Notes under the pieces: generated by a model | What the model was told of the DNA's origin: nothing | Database searches by the model: none | Seen by the model: only the letters and a program-made list of their open reading frames with translations | Shown here: positions 1 through 8,078 of the stretch, piece after piece | How the letters are laid out: each line of letters opens with the position of its first letter | Numbering within the stretch: position 1 is the stretch's first letter | Position numbers and translations under genes: made by a program | Source: an uncultured bacterium | Lineage (GTDB): Bacteria > Cyanobacteriota > Vampirovibrionia > Gastranaerophilales > Gastranaerophilaceae | Assembly (NCBI GenBank): GCA_902489575.1 | Contig: CABUAQ010000011.1 | Location: 1 to 33,626 of the forward strand | Direction of reading: 5' to 3' | DNA: 33,626 bases

Positions 1-1
1 A

Positions 2-862
2 TGTCAGAACATAAAAATCAATTATCCAAAATCTAAAATTGTTTTTATTGTAAATGACCCTTTTGAAGATGCTGCAAAATTTCAAAAAGATGTTGATGAG
101 GTTATTGTATATGATAAAAAAGGAAAAAATAAGGGGTTATTCGGGTTAATAAAATTTATAATTGATTTTCCTTATAAATTCCCGTTTTGTACATTTATTC
201 CATATTATGGGGAACGAAATTTTTTTATTGCAATGATGATAGGGTCAAGGCGTATAATTACAGAGGTAAAGAATGATTTAAATTGTTCTGTTCAGGAGCG
301 TCATACTAAACTTTTGACACAATTGAAGAGTGTAAAGAAATTTGAAAATTTACCTATAAAATATAATGCAGACACATTTTTGCCTGAAGATTTAAAATCA
401 CTTGTTGTCAAAAATTATAAATATATTGGTATTTGTCCTTTGAGTAAAAATAAGAAAAAGGATTTACCTGAGGAAGTATGTATTGATTTAATAAGACAAA
501 TTAATTTGACTGATTATAAAGTTTTACTTTTAGGAGTGGGAGAAAATATGAAGAATTATTCAAGTTTGTTAAAAAAATCAGGCTGTGAATATATTGATTT
601 AGTTGACAAAACAACAATTCCGGAATTGGCTGCGGTTCTAAAGAATTGTGAGGGGCTGATAAGTGTGGATACGGGGACAATGCATTTAGGTTGTGCAGTT
701 GGAGTTCCTGTAGTTGCTTTGTTTTATTCCAAAGAGATGATTATTCATTGGGCACCTGTTCCTGAATTATATAAATCTGTTGTAATTTCAGAAAATATTA
801 CTGCTCAGTATATACGTGAGAAATTATTTTGTTTGATTAATAAGGAAGGCGGTAATGTTTAG
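2..862 (+). CDS. Glycosyltransferase family 9 (LPS heptosyltransferase-type), 5' end missing
   Basis: The reading frame is open from the left edge, so the gene starts outside the window; 286 residues are visible. The first visible residues, INYPKSKIVFIVND, fit the first Rossmann strand of ADP-heptose:LPS heptosyltransferases. The C-terminal stretch GLISVDTGTMHLGCAVGVPV is the family's nucleotide-sugar binding motif (D-T-G-x-M-H-L). GT9 enzymes add heptose or similar sugars to the LPS core at the inner membrane. The stop codon overlaps the next gene's start by 8 bases, so the two are probably translationally coupled in an LPS/surface-glycan operon. The exact donor and acceptor cannot be read from the sequence. 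Confidence 0.85.
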   Translation, partial: CQNIKINYPKSKIVFIVNDPFEDAAKFQKDVDEVIVYDKKGKNKGLFGLIKFIIDFPYKFPFCTFIPYYGERNFFIAMMIGSRRIITEVKNDLNCSVQERHTKLLTQLKSVKKFENLPIKYNADTFLPEDLKSLVVKNYKYIGICPLSKNKKKDLPEEVCIDLIRQINLTDYKVLLLGVGENMKNYSSLLKKSGCEYIDLVDKTTIPELAAVLKNCEGLISVDTGTMHLGCAVGVPVVALFYSKEMIIHWAPVPELYKSVVISENITAQYIREKLFCLINKEGGNV

Positions 863-1469
863 AGGAAATAGAATTTACAAGATAAATAAAAAAGGAAATA
901 AAAAAAGAGTATTGTTTGTTCCCGGTATTCATATAAGTTTTAAGGGGCGTAATTCAGAAGTAATGATTTTTGAGCCGTTGTCTAATATATTTGCAAGCAG
1001 GATAGTTTGCGGAAATAATTGTAAGGTTATAATCAAATCTTCATCTAACAGAATAAAGAAACTTAAGATATTGGCTAGTGGTGATAATTCTGAAGTTTTG
1101 ATAGGGGAAGACTTCTCATTGACGAATGGATGTGAAATTGTTACTGCGGAGGAGTCTGGTTTAAATGTAAAAATTGGTGATGATTGTATGTTTGCTAAAA
1201 ATATATTAATTCGAGCAACAGACGGGCATTGTGTTGCAGATAAATATTCTGGTGAGATTTTAAATTATGGTAAGAGTATAGAAATTGGAAATCATGTATG
1301 GCTTGCCAATAATGTTATGATTTTAAAAGGCGGGAGTATTGGTGCCAATTCTGTTGTTAGTGCAGGTAGTATCATTACAAAACCTTGTTCTTTTGAAAAT
1401 TCGGTATATGCAGGGATTCCGGCTAAACGTGTTAAAACAGGTATTGTATGGGATAGGAAATCTCCTTAA
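855..1469 (+). CDS. Hexapeptide-repeat (left-handed beta-helix) acyltransferase
   Basis: This 204-residue protein has a C-terminal run of hexapeptide repeats ([LIV]-G-x-x-x-x), for example IEIGNHVWLANNVMILKGG followed by SIGANSVVSAGSII. It ends with the AGIPAKRVK closing motif seen in WbbJ/CysE-type O-acetyltransferases. The His in ATDGHCV (about residue 124) is a plausible catalytic base. The N-terminal half is also beta-rich and less regular. It overlaps the upstream GT9 gene by 8 bases, which suggests it acetylates a surface sugar made in the same pathway. The family call is firm; the substrate is unknown. Confidence 0.85.
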   Translation: MFRGNRIYKINKKGNKKRVLFVPGIHISFKGRNSEVMIFEPLSNIFASRIVCGNNCKVIIKSSSNRIKKLKILASGDNSEVLIGEDFSLTNGCEIVTAEESGLNVKIGDDCMFAKNILIRATDGHCVADKYSGEILNYGKSIEIGNHVWLANNVMILKGGSIGANSVVSAGSIITKPCSFENSVYAGIPAKRVKTGIVWDRKSP

Positions 1470-1473
1470 ACAT

Positions 1474-1503
1474 TTGCATTAAATTTATGTTTTGGTGTAT
1501 AAT
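1474..1503 (+). promoter_or_regulatory. Candidate sigma-70 promoter for the 52-aa gene
   Basis: A perfect -10 hexamer TATAAT (1498-1503) lies 18 bases after a weak -35 (TTGCAT, 1474-1479). Transcription would start near 1510, which places it upstream of the AGGAG at 1526-1530. This argues against the in-frame TTG at 1506 as the start of the following gene. Confidence 0.4.
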
Positions 1504-1541
1504 CCTTGTGTAAAATTTTTATTACAGGAGTAGTGTTTATT

Positions 1542-1700
1542 ATGATGACTAAAGAAGTTAATGATTGGATTAAAAAAGTTGAAACAGGCAACTATTCTTC
1601 TTGGGAGATTATGGAAGAGTTTGCAAAATTCCATAAATATCTTACAAAGGAAGAAGTTGAACAGATAAAAAATCGGCTCGAACGTTCGCTAAAAAAATAA
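1542..1700 (+). CDS. Small hypothetical protein, 52 aa
   Basis: I do not recognise this protein. It is small, charged and probably all-helical (MMTKEVNDWIKKVETGNYSS and onward), rich in Lys and Glu, and has no membrane segment or Cys. The start was chosen at ATG 1542 because AGGAG lies at 1526-1530 and a -10 box lies at 1498-1503; an in-frame TTG at 1506 would fall upstream of the predicted transcript. It stands between the glycan genes and a DUF2971 gene, and neither neighbour explains it. Confidence 0.6.
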   Translation: MMTKEVNDWIKKVETGNYSSWEIMEEFAKFHKYLTKEEVEQIKNRLERSLKK

Positions 1701-1705
1701 GGTAT

Positions 1706-1735
1706 CTGGCAGTATCATCAAAAATATGGTATAAT
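1706..1735 (+). promoter_or_regulatory. Extended -10 promoter for the DUF2971 gene
   Basis: TGgTATAAT at 1727-1735 is a consensus extended -10. A partial -35 (CTGGCA, 1706-1711) lies 18 bases upstream. The predicted transcript starts near 1742 and reaches the GAGG ribosome-binding site at 1751-1754. Confidence 0.55.
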
Positions 1736-1761
1736 TGTAATACAGTCTGCGAGGTTTTTTA

Positions 1762-2673
1762 ATGTCTTATTACGATGATTTGCTGGAAAAAATTCCTAAG
1801 ATAAAAAAAATTTTAGATAATGATACTAATTATACAATTTATCATTATACAAAACCTGAAAAACTTTTAAATATTTTATCCGGCGGAGCTTTGCGTTTTT
1901 CAAATGCGTTGTATCTTAATGACAAAGAAGAAATTGCATATTCATATAGACTAATTGTTCATTTGATAGACGAATTTGATGGTTTAAATCCCGATTTATT
2001 TGATAAAATTAAAAATCATTTTCGAAACAAATATAAGCATATTGTTGATGGCGATAATGATTTGGTTAACAAGTTAGAGTATTTTACAACATCTTTTTCC
2101 ACAGAAAGTGATAATTTAACCTTGTGGAATAATTATGCAAAGGGGAAAAGTTATACAGGATATAATATAGGATTTGATAAGAAGAAACTTGTTGCAGAAA
2201 TGACAAAAAACGATTATCTTCCTATATACGGCAGTGTAATATATGATAAACAAAAGCAGATTAAAATTATTCATGCTATTTTCAAAAAATGGAATATGCT
2301 TTTTGAACGGGCATTAAAATGTAAAAAACATAATGAGGTTAAACTTTTTGATATTTTGTTTGAACTTATCGATGTATTAAGCATCGTTAGTATTTTCTTC
2401 AAAAATCCGCAGTTTAAAAATGAGCATGAATATAGAATTGTGATAGTTAATGTTTTTGGAACTGATGCATCAAAGCCGACGGGTGTTGTTGAGAAAAACG
2501 GGCTTTTTGTGCCGTATCTGGAGTATAAATTTTCAAAAGATTCTGTCACTTCAATTAATATTGGACCGACTTTTGATGAAAACATTTTTTACACAAGTAC
2601 GAACAGAATGCTTTTGAATTTTGGATATGAGGATAAAGAAGTTTATCGCTCAAAAATTCCGTTAAGGTATTAA
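1762..2673 (+). CDS. DUF2971 family protein
   Basis: This 303-residue protein shows the DUF2971 signature. Near residue 28 it reads YHYTKPEKLLNILSGGALRF, followed by SNALYLNDKEEI. Near residue 110 it has FTTSFSTESDNLTLWNNYAK followed by a Gly-rich IGFD segment. The family is widespread in accessory regions of bacteria and phages and has no settled function; the YHYT opening resembles ADP-ribosyltransferase-like folds, but that is speculative. ATG 1762 follows GAGG at 1751-1754, and the gene has its own extended -10 promoter. It ends 4 bases before the convergent stop of the next gene. Confidence 0.8.
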   Translation: MSYYDDLLEKIPKIKKILDNDTNYTIYHYTKPEKLLNILSGGALRFSNALYLNDKEEIAYSYRLIVHLIDEFDGLNPDLFDKIKNHFRNKYKHIVDGDNDLVNKLEYFTTSFSTESDNLTLWNNYAKGKSYTGYNIGFDKKKLVAEMTKNDYLPIYGSVIYDKQKQIKIIHAIFKKWNMLFERALKCKKHNEVKLFDILFELIDVLSIVSIFFKNPQFKNEHEYRIVIVNVFGTDASKPTGVVEKNGLFVPYLEYKFSKDSVTSINIGPTFDENIFYTSTNRMLLNFGYEDKEVYRSKIPLRY

Positions 2674-2677
2674 TGGT

Positions 2678-4129
2678 TTAGCTGATTGTTGCTTCCGGTC
2701 TTATTGTGTTTAAAATTATTGTACTTTCAAGGTTTGGTATTGAAGTTTTATTTGTTTTTGCAAAAACCCGGTCAAGTCTTTGGAAATCTGCGTGGTTCAT
2801 CGCTGTACGTTCAGCATTTCTTGCGCCTATTTCCCGTGCATTTTTAATGTATGAAACAGGTGTGCCGTTATTTTTTGCTATTGCATAATTTTCTATTTCT
2901 GTTGCGTAAGATGAGCCGGGCTGAATTGTTGGCATATCCCTGTTCATTTGTTTGTATAACATTTCAGCGCGCGGGGTTGGTTTGGCTGGGAAATGTTGAT
3001 TACCGCTTTGCTGGTACATTTGTGCATATTGATGAATATGTTCCCGTTCATGGATTGTAGAAAGTATTTGTCTGCTTTGCGGCGTTAGTACTTTTTGCTC
3101 TTTATACAGTTGATTATATGCGTTAAGGATATCTTTCTCAATTGTATCTTGTAAAACTGCTCCTGTAGTATTATCTTTATAAGTATTTACATAAGTATTT
3201 CCGCGGGTTTCTGTTTTTACAAGCCGGTATCTTTCAAAAATATCCGGAGGAAGTTTCTGCTTAAAATCATTGATTGTAATTTTACATTCTGCAAGGTTAG
3301 CTTGACCTCCTACATTTTGCGGAAGAGTTTTGTATTGTAAATCAGGCTTGGTTTTTATTCCTTTTATTTGAGCCCATTTGTCAATAACTACTTCAGAAAT
3401 TTTTGCTTCCGGTACGTCAAACTCCAGCAGATCTTTTTTTATAGCTGCCTTTTGGGTGTCGTTTATTCCTTCAAGTTTTGCTAATTCTTTATCGACGGCA
3501 TTTTTAAAACTGTTGCTTCTTGTTAAGTTTTTATCAGTACTGGTTAAAATTTTCCATTTATTTTTAAATGTATTCGGGGATTTTAAATCATTTATAAGTT
3601 GGGTATTAACAGCAATTTTGCCGTGTTTTACAAAATTTTTAATATGGGTAATAGATTTTGGTATAAATGGTGCAGACAATGCTAAATCAAATGAATCTTC
3701 ACCTAATTGCAAAAGATTATAACGTGCAATATGGTAACTTCCTTCTTTATTATTTTGCATAAAATCCTTAACGTGCGAAATACCTTTTAGGGCTGAGTAG
3801 CCTGCAAATCCTATTGCTAAAACTCCTGCGCCTACGGCTGTCGGTATTCCAATAAGCGGTAGTGCCATAATACCTAATGCTGTACTACCGGCTATTGCAA
3901 GGGTTTGTAACGGCTTTGTGTAAATGTTTTCAAGAATTTCAGTTCCTTGTTTGCCTATACCTCTTAAAAATAGTTTGATACCTTCGCTTGTGCTGATTTT
4001 CTGTTGGCTTAACGGAAGTCTCCCAAACGATGTCTGTGCAGGTTTTGTCGCAGTTACCGATGTTTTGTTATTGTGCTTGCATTGGTAATTATTTGTGCCT
4101 GTAATGCTTGGGTTTATGTTTATTGTCAT
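2678..4129 (-). CDS. Lineage-type protein with hydrophobic segment and HExxH motif
   Basis: I do not recognise this 483-residue protein as a named family. The N-terminus has no classic signal peptide but contains a TSFGRLPL patch (33-40), like leaders of other large proteins in this window. A long hydrophobic Gly/Ala-rich region at about 75-115 could span a membrane once or twice. Residues 360-364 are HEREH inside TIHEREHIHQYAQ, which fits the HExxH zinc-binding helix of zincin peptidases. A later ATEIENYAIA (409-418) could supply the third, glutamate ligand. This makes it a candidate membrane-associated metallopeptidase or a degenerate relative. The start is ATG at 4129, with AAGG about 13 bases upstream. 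Confidence 0.65.
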   Translation of the reverse strand: MTININPSITGTNNYQCKHNNKTSVTATKPAQTSFGRLPLSQQKISTSEGIKLFLRGIGKQGTEILENIYTKPLQTLAIAGSTALGIMALPLIGIPTAVGAGVLAIGFAGYSALKGISHVKDFMQNNKEGSYHIARYNLLQLGEDSFDLALSAPFIPKSITHIKNFVKHGKIAVNTQLINDLKSPNTFKNKWKILTSTDKNLTRSNSFKNAVDKELAKLEGINDTQKAAIKKDLLEFDVPEAKISEVVIDKWAQIKGIKTKPDLQYKTLPQNVGGQANLAECKITINDFKQKLPPDIFERYRLVKTETRGNTYVNTYKDNTTGAVLQDTIEKDILNAYNQLYKEQKVLTPQSRQILSTIHEREHIHQYAQMYQQSGNQHFPAKPTPRAEMLYKQMNRDMPTIQPGSSYATEIENYAIAKNNGTPVSYIKNAREIGARNAERTAMNHADFQRLDRVFAKTNKTSIPNLESTIILNTIRPEATIS

Positions 4130-4316
4130 GTGAAATTTGACCTTGCCTTACTACTGAAACTACATACTACATTACTATTAATAACGTTTCAAAGTAATAA
4201 AATTTGCAAAAATTATTTTTTTTTATTAATTTTTGTTAACGGAAATAGACGTCTGTTTGATGTAGATTTCTAAAAACAATGTTAGAATAAACCTATATAA
4301 TAACGGGGGAAACTAT

Positions 4317-4622
4317 ATGTTAATAGAATTAAACGAACATAATTTTGATAAGGAAACTGCAAACGGTCTTAAGCTTGTTGAGTTTTATACAACCTGGTGT
4401 ATGTACTGTAAAAATCAAAGAATAGAACTTGAAGAACTAAAGGATTCAGATATGTGGATCGGTCTTGTTGATGGAGATGAAAGTCCTTCAATTGTAAAGA
4501 AATTTGGAATTAAAGGGTTTCCAACATTCATTCTTTTAAAAAACGGTGAAAAAATTGCAGAATTTGTCGGGTTCCATCAAAGAGCTCAATTGCTTAACAA
4601 ATTAATGGACTATCTTAACTAA
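4317..4622 (+). CDS. Thioredoxin-like protein with CMYC active site
   Basis: This 101-residue protein has a single thioredoxin fold. The active site is WCMYCKNQ (about residues 28-35) where classical thioredoxin has WCGPC. The cis-Pro loop is KGFPTFILLKNG, as expected. It lacks a signal peptide, so it should act in the cytoplasm as a dithiol-disulfide reductase. The Met-Tyr pair between the cysteines will alter redox potential relative to TrxA. The start is ATG 4317 after GGGGGA at 4305-4310. The stop overlaps the convergent carbonic anhydrase gene by 4 bases. Confidence 0.85.
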   Translation: MLIELNEHNFDKETANGLKLVEFYTTWCMYCKNQRIELEELKDSDMWIGLVDGDESPSIVKKFGIKGFPTFILLKNGEKIAEFVGFHQRAQLLNKLMDYLN

Positions 4623-5224
4623 TTGATTTTCTTTGAATCTTCATCTATTAAATATACTTCACCATTATTGTGGTCAAAGTGACATTTTGCAATATATAAG
4701 TTACCGTCTTTAACGGCAGAATTGATAATTTTTGAGTGTTGTAAAATATAATTTTCCACCCATACGGTGTGTTTTTTTGCAAACTTGTTATTACAAGACA
4801 TTTGACCGCCTTTATCAATAACCGGATAAACGCATCTTAGAATGGATTGAAAATCTTTCGTAACTTCGGGGTAATGTTCATTAGCGTAAGTCATAACTCC
4901 GCAATCATCATGCCCTAAAAGTATAAGCAGCGGAACGTGAAGTTTTTTTACTGCATATTCAAGACTTTCTAAAACATTTGGTCCTACTGTAATACCTGCA
5001 ACTCTTACTACAAAAAGTTCACCTATACCACAATCAAAAATAATTTCAGGCACTACCCTGGAATCAGAACAACTTAATACACATGCGTAAGGTTCTTGAT
5101 ATTTAGCAAGTTTCTGCAGGGTCGCCAGACACATATTTTTTGCGGTCGGTGTTCCGTTAATAAAATTTTTGTTTCCGGTAAGAAGTTTTTCTAGTTCTGC
5201 TTTTGCATTTTGAGGAATATTCAT
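4619..5224 (-). CDS. Beta-carbonic anhydrase
   Basis: This 201-residue enzyme interconverts CO2 and bicarbonate in the cytoplasm. Zinc ligands are visible: Cys52 in CSDSR (with the Asp54-Arg56 dyad) and His105/Cys108 in GHDDCG. The length is normal for the beta class. ATG at 5224 is preceded by AAGGAG on the minus strand, and a strong promoter lies upstream. It is monocistronic. Bicarbonate from this enzyme could feed carboxylation reactions; no partner carboxylase lies nearby. Confidence 0.92.
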   Translation of the reverse strand: MNIPQNAKAELEKLLTGNKNFINGTPTAKNMCLATLQKLAKYQEPYACVLSCSDSRVVPEIIFDCGIGELFVVRVAGITVGPNVLESLEYAVKKLHVPLLILLGHDDCGVMTYANEHYPEVTKDFQSILRCVYPVIDKGGQMSCNNKFAKKHTVWVENYILQHSKIINSAVKDGNLYIAKCHFDHNNGEVYLIDEDSKKIN

Positions 5225-5242
5225 TTCTTCTCCTTGTGTATT

Positions 5243-5271
5243 ATTTTATAGTATATTTTACCGGTTGTCAA
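5243..5271 (-). promoter_or_regulatory. Strong promoter for the carbonic anhydrase gene
   Basis: On the minus strand a perfect TTGACA (plus 5266-5271) is followed after 17 bases by TAAAAT (plus 5243-5248). An alternative -10, TATAAA, lies 2 bases closer. This is the best -35 element in the window. Confidence 0.65.
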
Positions 5272-5281
5272 AATCCATTAC

Positions 5282-5310
5282 TTGAATGACTGAATTTTAC
5301 TTTTTATGCT
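5282..5310 (+). promoter_or_regulatory. Possible promoter for the TPR-glycosyltransferase gene
   Basis: TTGAAT (5282-5287) and TATGCT (5305-5310) are 17 bases apart. They would start a transcript near 5317, upstream of the GAGG at 5324-5327. Each hexamer matches consensus at only 4 of 6 positions. Confidence 0.3.
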
Positions 5311-5334
5311 TTATACTTGGCTGTGAGGTATACT

Positions 5335-7005
5335 ATGGATAATTTTTTACTGCTAAAGCTTAATCGTTCAATCTGGGTTTCTCTTTTGGAAGAAGGAAGA
5401 GTGCTTGATGCTATAAGTTATTTTGAAACATATAGAAATAATCTTATGATGCTTAAAAATGATAAAACCTTTCAACATCAAGTACAAGATGAATTAATGA
5501 TGTCGCTCGGATTATTTTTGGGCAAAATGAATAAACTTGCAAAAGAATATATGAAGGAAACAAATTATTCTGATGCACTTATATGTTACACCTCAATATT
5601 TAAATATGATCAGTATGATGTTTACAATCTCAGAGATTACATACAATGTTTAAATGAATTACAACAATTTGATTTGGCAAAAGAACTGATATATCATCTT
5701 GAGCAGATTGTTCCTGCAGATTCGGAAGTTTATAAACTGCTAAGTGAGATTTATAGCCGGAATAATGAAATTCAAAAGGCTGTTGAAAATTACGAAAAGT
5801 ATTTAGAACTAAAGGGAAGTTCAAAAATTACCGCATCTGAGTACAATCAACTTGGTTGTTATTATAACATATTATATTCTGATTTAACGGCACAGTATTC
5901 AGATGTGAAAAAATCTCTCGAATGTTTTGAAAAAGCGGTACAAATGGAACCTTTTAACAGATTATTTTATAAGAACGCAACAATTATGGCATCAAAAGCC
6001 AATGATAAAACTAAAACAAGGATTTTTTGGGATAAACTAATAGAGCTTGATGAATTAACAAATGATGATAAGTATGATTATGCAGCATTTTGTATAAAGA
6101 CAGAAAATTATGAAGACTGGTATAAATATTTTGATGCACGATTCTTAAAGGAAAATAACAAAACTGCTTACCCGAAAATTTCTCAGCCAAAATGGAATGG
6201 TGTAAAAGATATTTCAAATTCTGTATTGCTTGTGCATTATGAGCAAGGTTACGGGGATACTTTTCTTATGTGGGGGTATATGCCAAGACTTGTTAAACTT
6301 GCAAAGCATGTTATATTTGTAGTGCAGGATTCTGTTTACGAACTGTTGAAAGAGAATGATTTTGGGGTTGAAGTTATTCCTCGCTCTTTGTTTAATCAGA
6401 ATAAAGTAAAATTTGATTATCATATCCCATCAATGTCAATACCAATTGCATTGAGGTTGAAAAGGGAAAATATTTCAGCAGGAGGGGGTTATATAAAACC
6501 GGATGACAAACTTGTTGCAGAATATAAAGAAAAGTATTTTAATAATGAAAAATTTAAAATAGGGATATCGTTTTCGGGCAGTGCTGCAGGAAATCAAACG
6601 AGAAATATCCCTTTGAAAGATTTACTCGTATTAGATAAGTTGAAAAATGTTGAAATATATTCTCTTACGAAAGATGTTGAAGATGAACAATTTAAAATAT
6701 TTACAAATAACAAAATTCATAACATAGCCGCTGACTTTAATAATTTTAATCAGACTGCAGCTGCAATTGCTAACCTTGATGTTGTGATAACAACAGATAA
6801 CTGTATACTCAACCTTGCTGGTGCTTTGGGCAAGCGAACATTTGCTCTGTTCAACTGGCATTACGAATTCAGGTGGTTTGATCTTTCAGGTGATAATGTT
6901 GTTTGGCTGACATCTGTAAAACCGTTTGTTAATGATAAAATGAATAACTGGAGTTATTCGGTCAGCAGGGCGGTTGACGAAATTAAAAAAATTATGAATT
7001 CATAA
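5335..7005 (+). CDS. TPR-repeat protein fused to a GT9-like glycosyltransferase domain
   Basis: This 556-residue protein has two parts. Residues about 60-270 form TPR-like helical repeats (for example QKAVENYEKYLELKG and ECFEKAVQMEPFN). Residues about 295-556 are a heptosyltransferase-like domain: VLLVHYEQGYGDTFLMWGY, a GISFSGSAAGNQTRNIPL strand-loop, IYSL, and TTDNCILNLAGALGKRTFAL. TPR-GT9 proteins of this kind occur in many Gram-negative bacteria and are thought to glycosylate surface molecules or proteins; the substrate is unknown. ATG 5335 was preferred over the in-frame TTG at 5317 because GAGG (5324-5327) lies 7 bases before the ATG. The 3' end overlaps the convergent gene by 14 bases inside a perfect palindrome. 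Confidence 0.85.
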   Translation: MDNFLLLKLNRSIWVSLLEEGRVLDAISYFETYRNNLMMLKNDKTFQHQVQDELMMSLGLFLGKMNKLAKEYMKETNYSDALICYTSIFKYDQYDVYNLRDYIQCLNELQQFDLAKELIYHLEQIVPADSEVYKLLSEIYSRNNEIQKAVENYEKYLELKGSSKITASEYNQLGCYYNILYSDLTAQYSDVKKSLECFEKAVQMEPFNRLFYKNATIMASKANDKTKTRIFWDKLIELDELTNDDKYDYAAFCIKTENYEDWYKYFDARFLKENNKTAYPKISQPKWNGVKDISNSVLLVHYEQGYGDTFLMWGYMPRLVKLAKHVIFVVQDSVYELLKENDFGVEVIPRSLFNQNKVKFDYHIPSMSIPIALRLKRENISAGGGYIKPDDKLVAEYKEKYFNNEKFKIGISFSGSAAGNQTRNIPLKDLLVLDKLKNVEIYSLTKDVEDEQFKIFTNNKIHNIAADFNNFNQTAAAIANLDVVITTDNCILNLAGALGKRTFALFNWHYEFRWFDLSGDNVVWLTSVKPFVNDKMNNWSYSVSRAVDEIKKIMNS

Positions 7006-7011
7006 TTTTTT
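6986..7011. terminator. 26-bp perfect palindrome, likely bidirectional terminator, across two convergent stop codons
   Basis: Positions 6986-7011 equal their own reverse complement. The core is ATTATGAATTCATAAT (6991-7006), flanked by an A-run on the left and a T-run on the right. On either strand the transcript can fold into an AU-rich hairpin followed by U residues. The palindrome contains the last codons of both convergent genes in the same phase. Confidence 0.6.
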
Positions 7012-7930
7012 CTTCTTTATTTTTATTTTGTTCAGCGTTATATTTACCAAAATCGGATATTGGTTTGTGATGTTGGAAATATAATTTTTCCATTTGGGGT
7101 TCAACAACTTTTTTGATAATGACAGATTCTACAAAAGAATCAATCGGTTTTACTGTAAGTAATAGAGCTGTAAATGCTCCTAGTGACTTCCAGGCTTTTA
7201 GTTTAAAAATCTTTTTATCTGCAAATTGTTTTAAAGCTTCTGAATCAGAGCAGGTATTGAGTATTTCGGTAAACTGTTTTTGTGCAAATTCTTTGATTCT
7301 TTTTTCGTTAGAATTTGCTATTGCCCCTTTTTTGCAGTTAGCTAGTGTTTTGTCGTAAATTTTTACAAAAATGTTTTGTTTCTCATAGTGTTTTTTATTA
7401 TTTGTATAGAAAATATTAAAACTGTCTTCAAAGTTTTTTATAACTTTATCTTTGTTATGTTGTCCAAATATATCATGTTCTGACGCGTGTCCTATGATAA
7501 ATCTGTAAGTTTGTTCTTTAGCATTGGTTGAGATTTTTTCACCCTTATATTTTTCAAGCTGTGAAAAACCGCTTTGTCCCATATGTCCAAACACAGTCGG
7601 CAGAATTATACTTGCAAATGCTTGAAATACCGCTTGTGAAAATGCACGTTTTGCATCCGGATCGTATTTATTACCTTTGTTTTTATATTTGTCATATACA
7701 TCTGCCCCAAAATACATTAGAGCGGGTACCCAGAAAAGACGGGCAGCTGTTGGGGCAATTTCGTTTATCGCAACACCAATGTCATTTGTGTATCCCAGCC
7801 CTCTCATTGGCCAATTCGCTAATGGATCAACGTATTTTTTTTCTTTTTTGTTTTTTGCCGATGCATCAAAATTTACATCGCCATCTTGGGCCTTGAAATA
7901 CAAAGGTCTTACTGTTGAGGTAATTTTCAT
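6992..7930 (-). CDS. Lineage-type hypothetical membrane-associated protein, 312 aa
   Basis: I do not recognise a family. The N-terminus has no signal peptide but carries RPLYFKAQDG (8-17), like the short aromatic patches at the front of other unassigned proteins here. Three hydrophobic stretches are visible: around 60-75 (ARLFWVPALMYFGA), 95-115 (FQAFASIILPTVFGHMG) and 250-265 (SLGAFTALLLTV). The middle is Lys-rich and helical. The start is ATG at 7930 with GGGAG 7 bases upstream. The last five residues, KIMNS, are the same as those of the convergent glycosyltransferase because the two genes share a palindrome. Confidence 0.7.
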   Translation of the reverse strand: MKITSTVRPLYFKAQDGDVNFDASAKNKKEKKYVDPLANWPMRGLGYTNDIGVAINEIAPTAARLFWVPALMYFGADVYDKYKNKGNKYDPDAKRAFSQAVFQAFASIILPTVFGHMGQSGFSQLEKYKGEKISTNAKEQTYRFIIGHASEHDIFGQHNKDKVIKNFEDSFNIFYTNNKKHYEKQNIFVKIYDKTLANCKKGAIANSNEKRIKEFAQKQFTEILNTCSDSEALKQFADKKIFKLKAWKSLGAFTALLLTVKPIDSFVESVIIKKVVEPQMEKLYFQHHKPISDFGKYNAEQNKNKEEKIMNS

Positions 7931-8000
7931 TAATTTCTCCCAGGCTGAAATGTCACTATATTTTTATATTTAATCAAATAATCGCGGACTTCATATTAAA

Positions 8001-8041
8001 ATAAAAAAAGATAAATTTCAATCCTGAGACATAGAAATTTA
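8001..8041 (-). terminator. Intrinsic terminator after the RNase HI gene
   Basis: On the minus strand an 8-bp perfect stem (TAAATTTC at plus 8034-8041, GAAATTTA at plus 8012-8019) with a 14-base loop is followed by a T-rich tract (plus 8001-8010). It lies about 38 bases after the RNase HI stop. Confidence 0.5.
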
Positions 8042-8078
8042 ATATATTGTTATATATGACAACTGTATTTATATAGAT

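Noticed and set aside
1506..1541. In-frame TTG extension of the 52-aa protein
   Set aside because: It lies at or before the predicted transcript start and upstream of the only Shine-Dalgarno.
4296..4301. TATAAT before the thioredoxin-like gene
   Set aside because: Transcription from it would start inside the ribosome-binding site, and there is no matching -35.
6214..6861. Minus-strand frames inside the TPR-glycosyltransferase gene
   Set aside because: They are antisense to clear GT9-type coding sequence and lack starts with ribosome-binding sites.
7528..7973. Plus-strand open frames opposite the 312-aa protein
   Set aside because: Shadow frames of a well-supported minus-strand gene, with no Shine-Dalgarno or coding pattern of their own.
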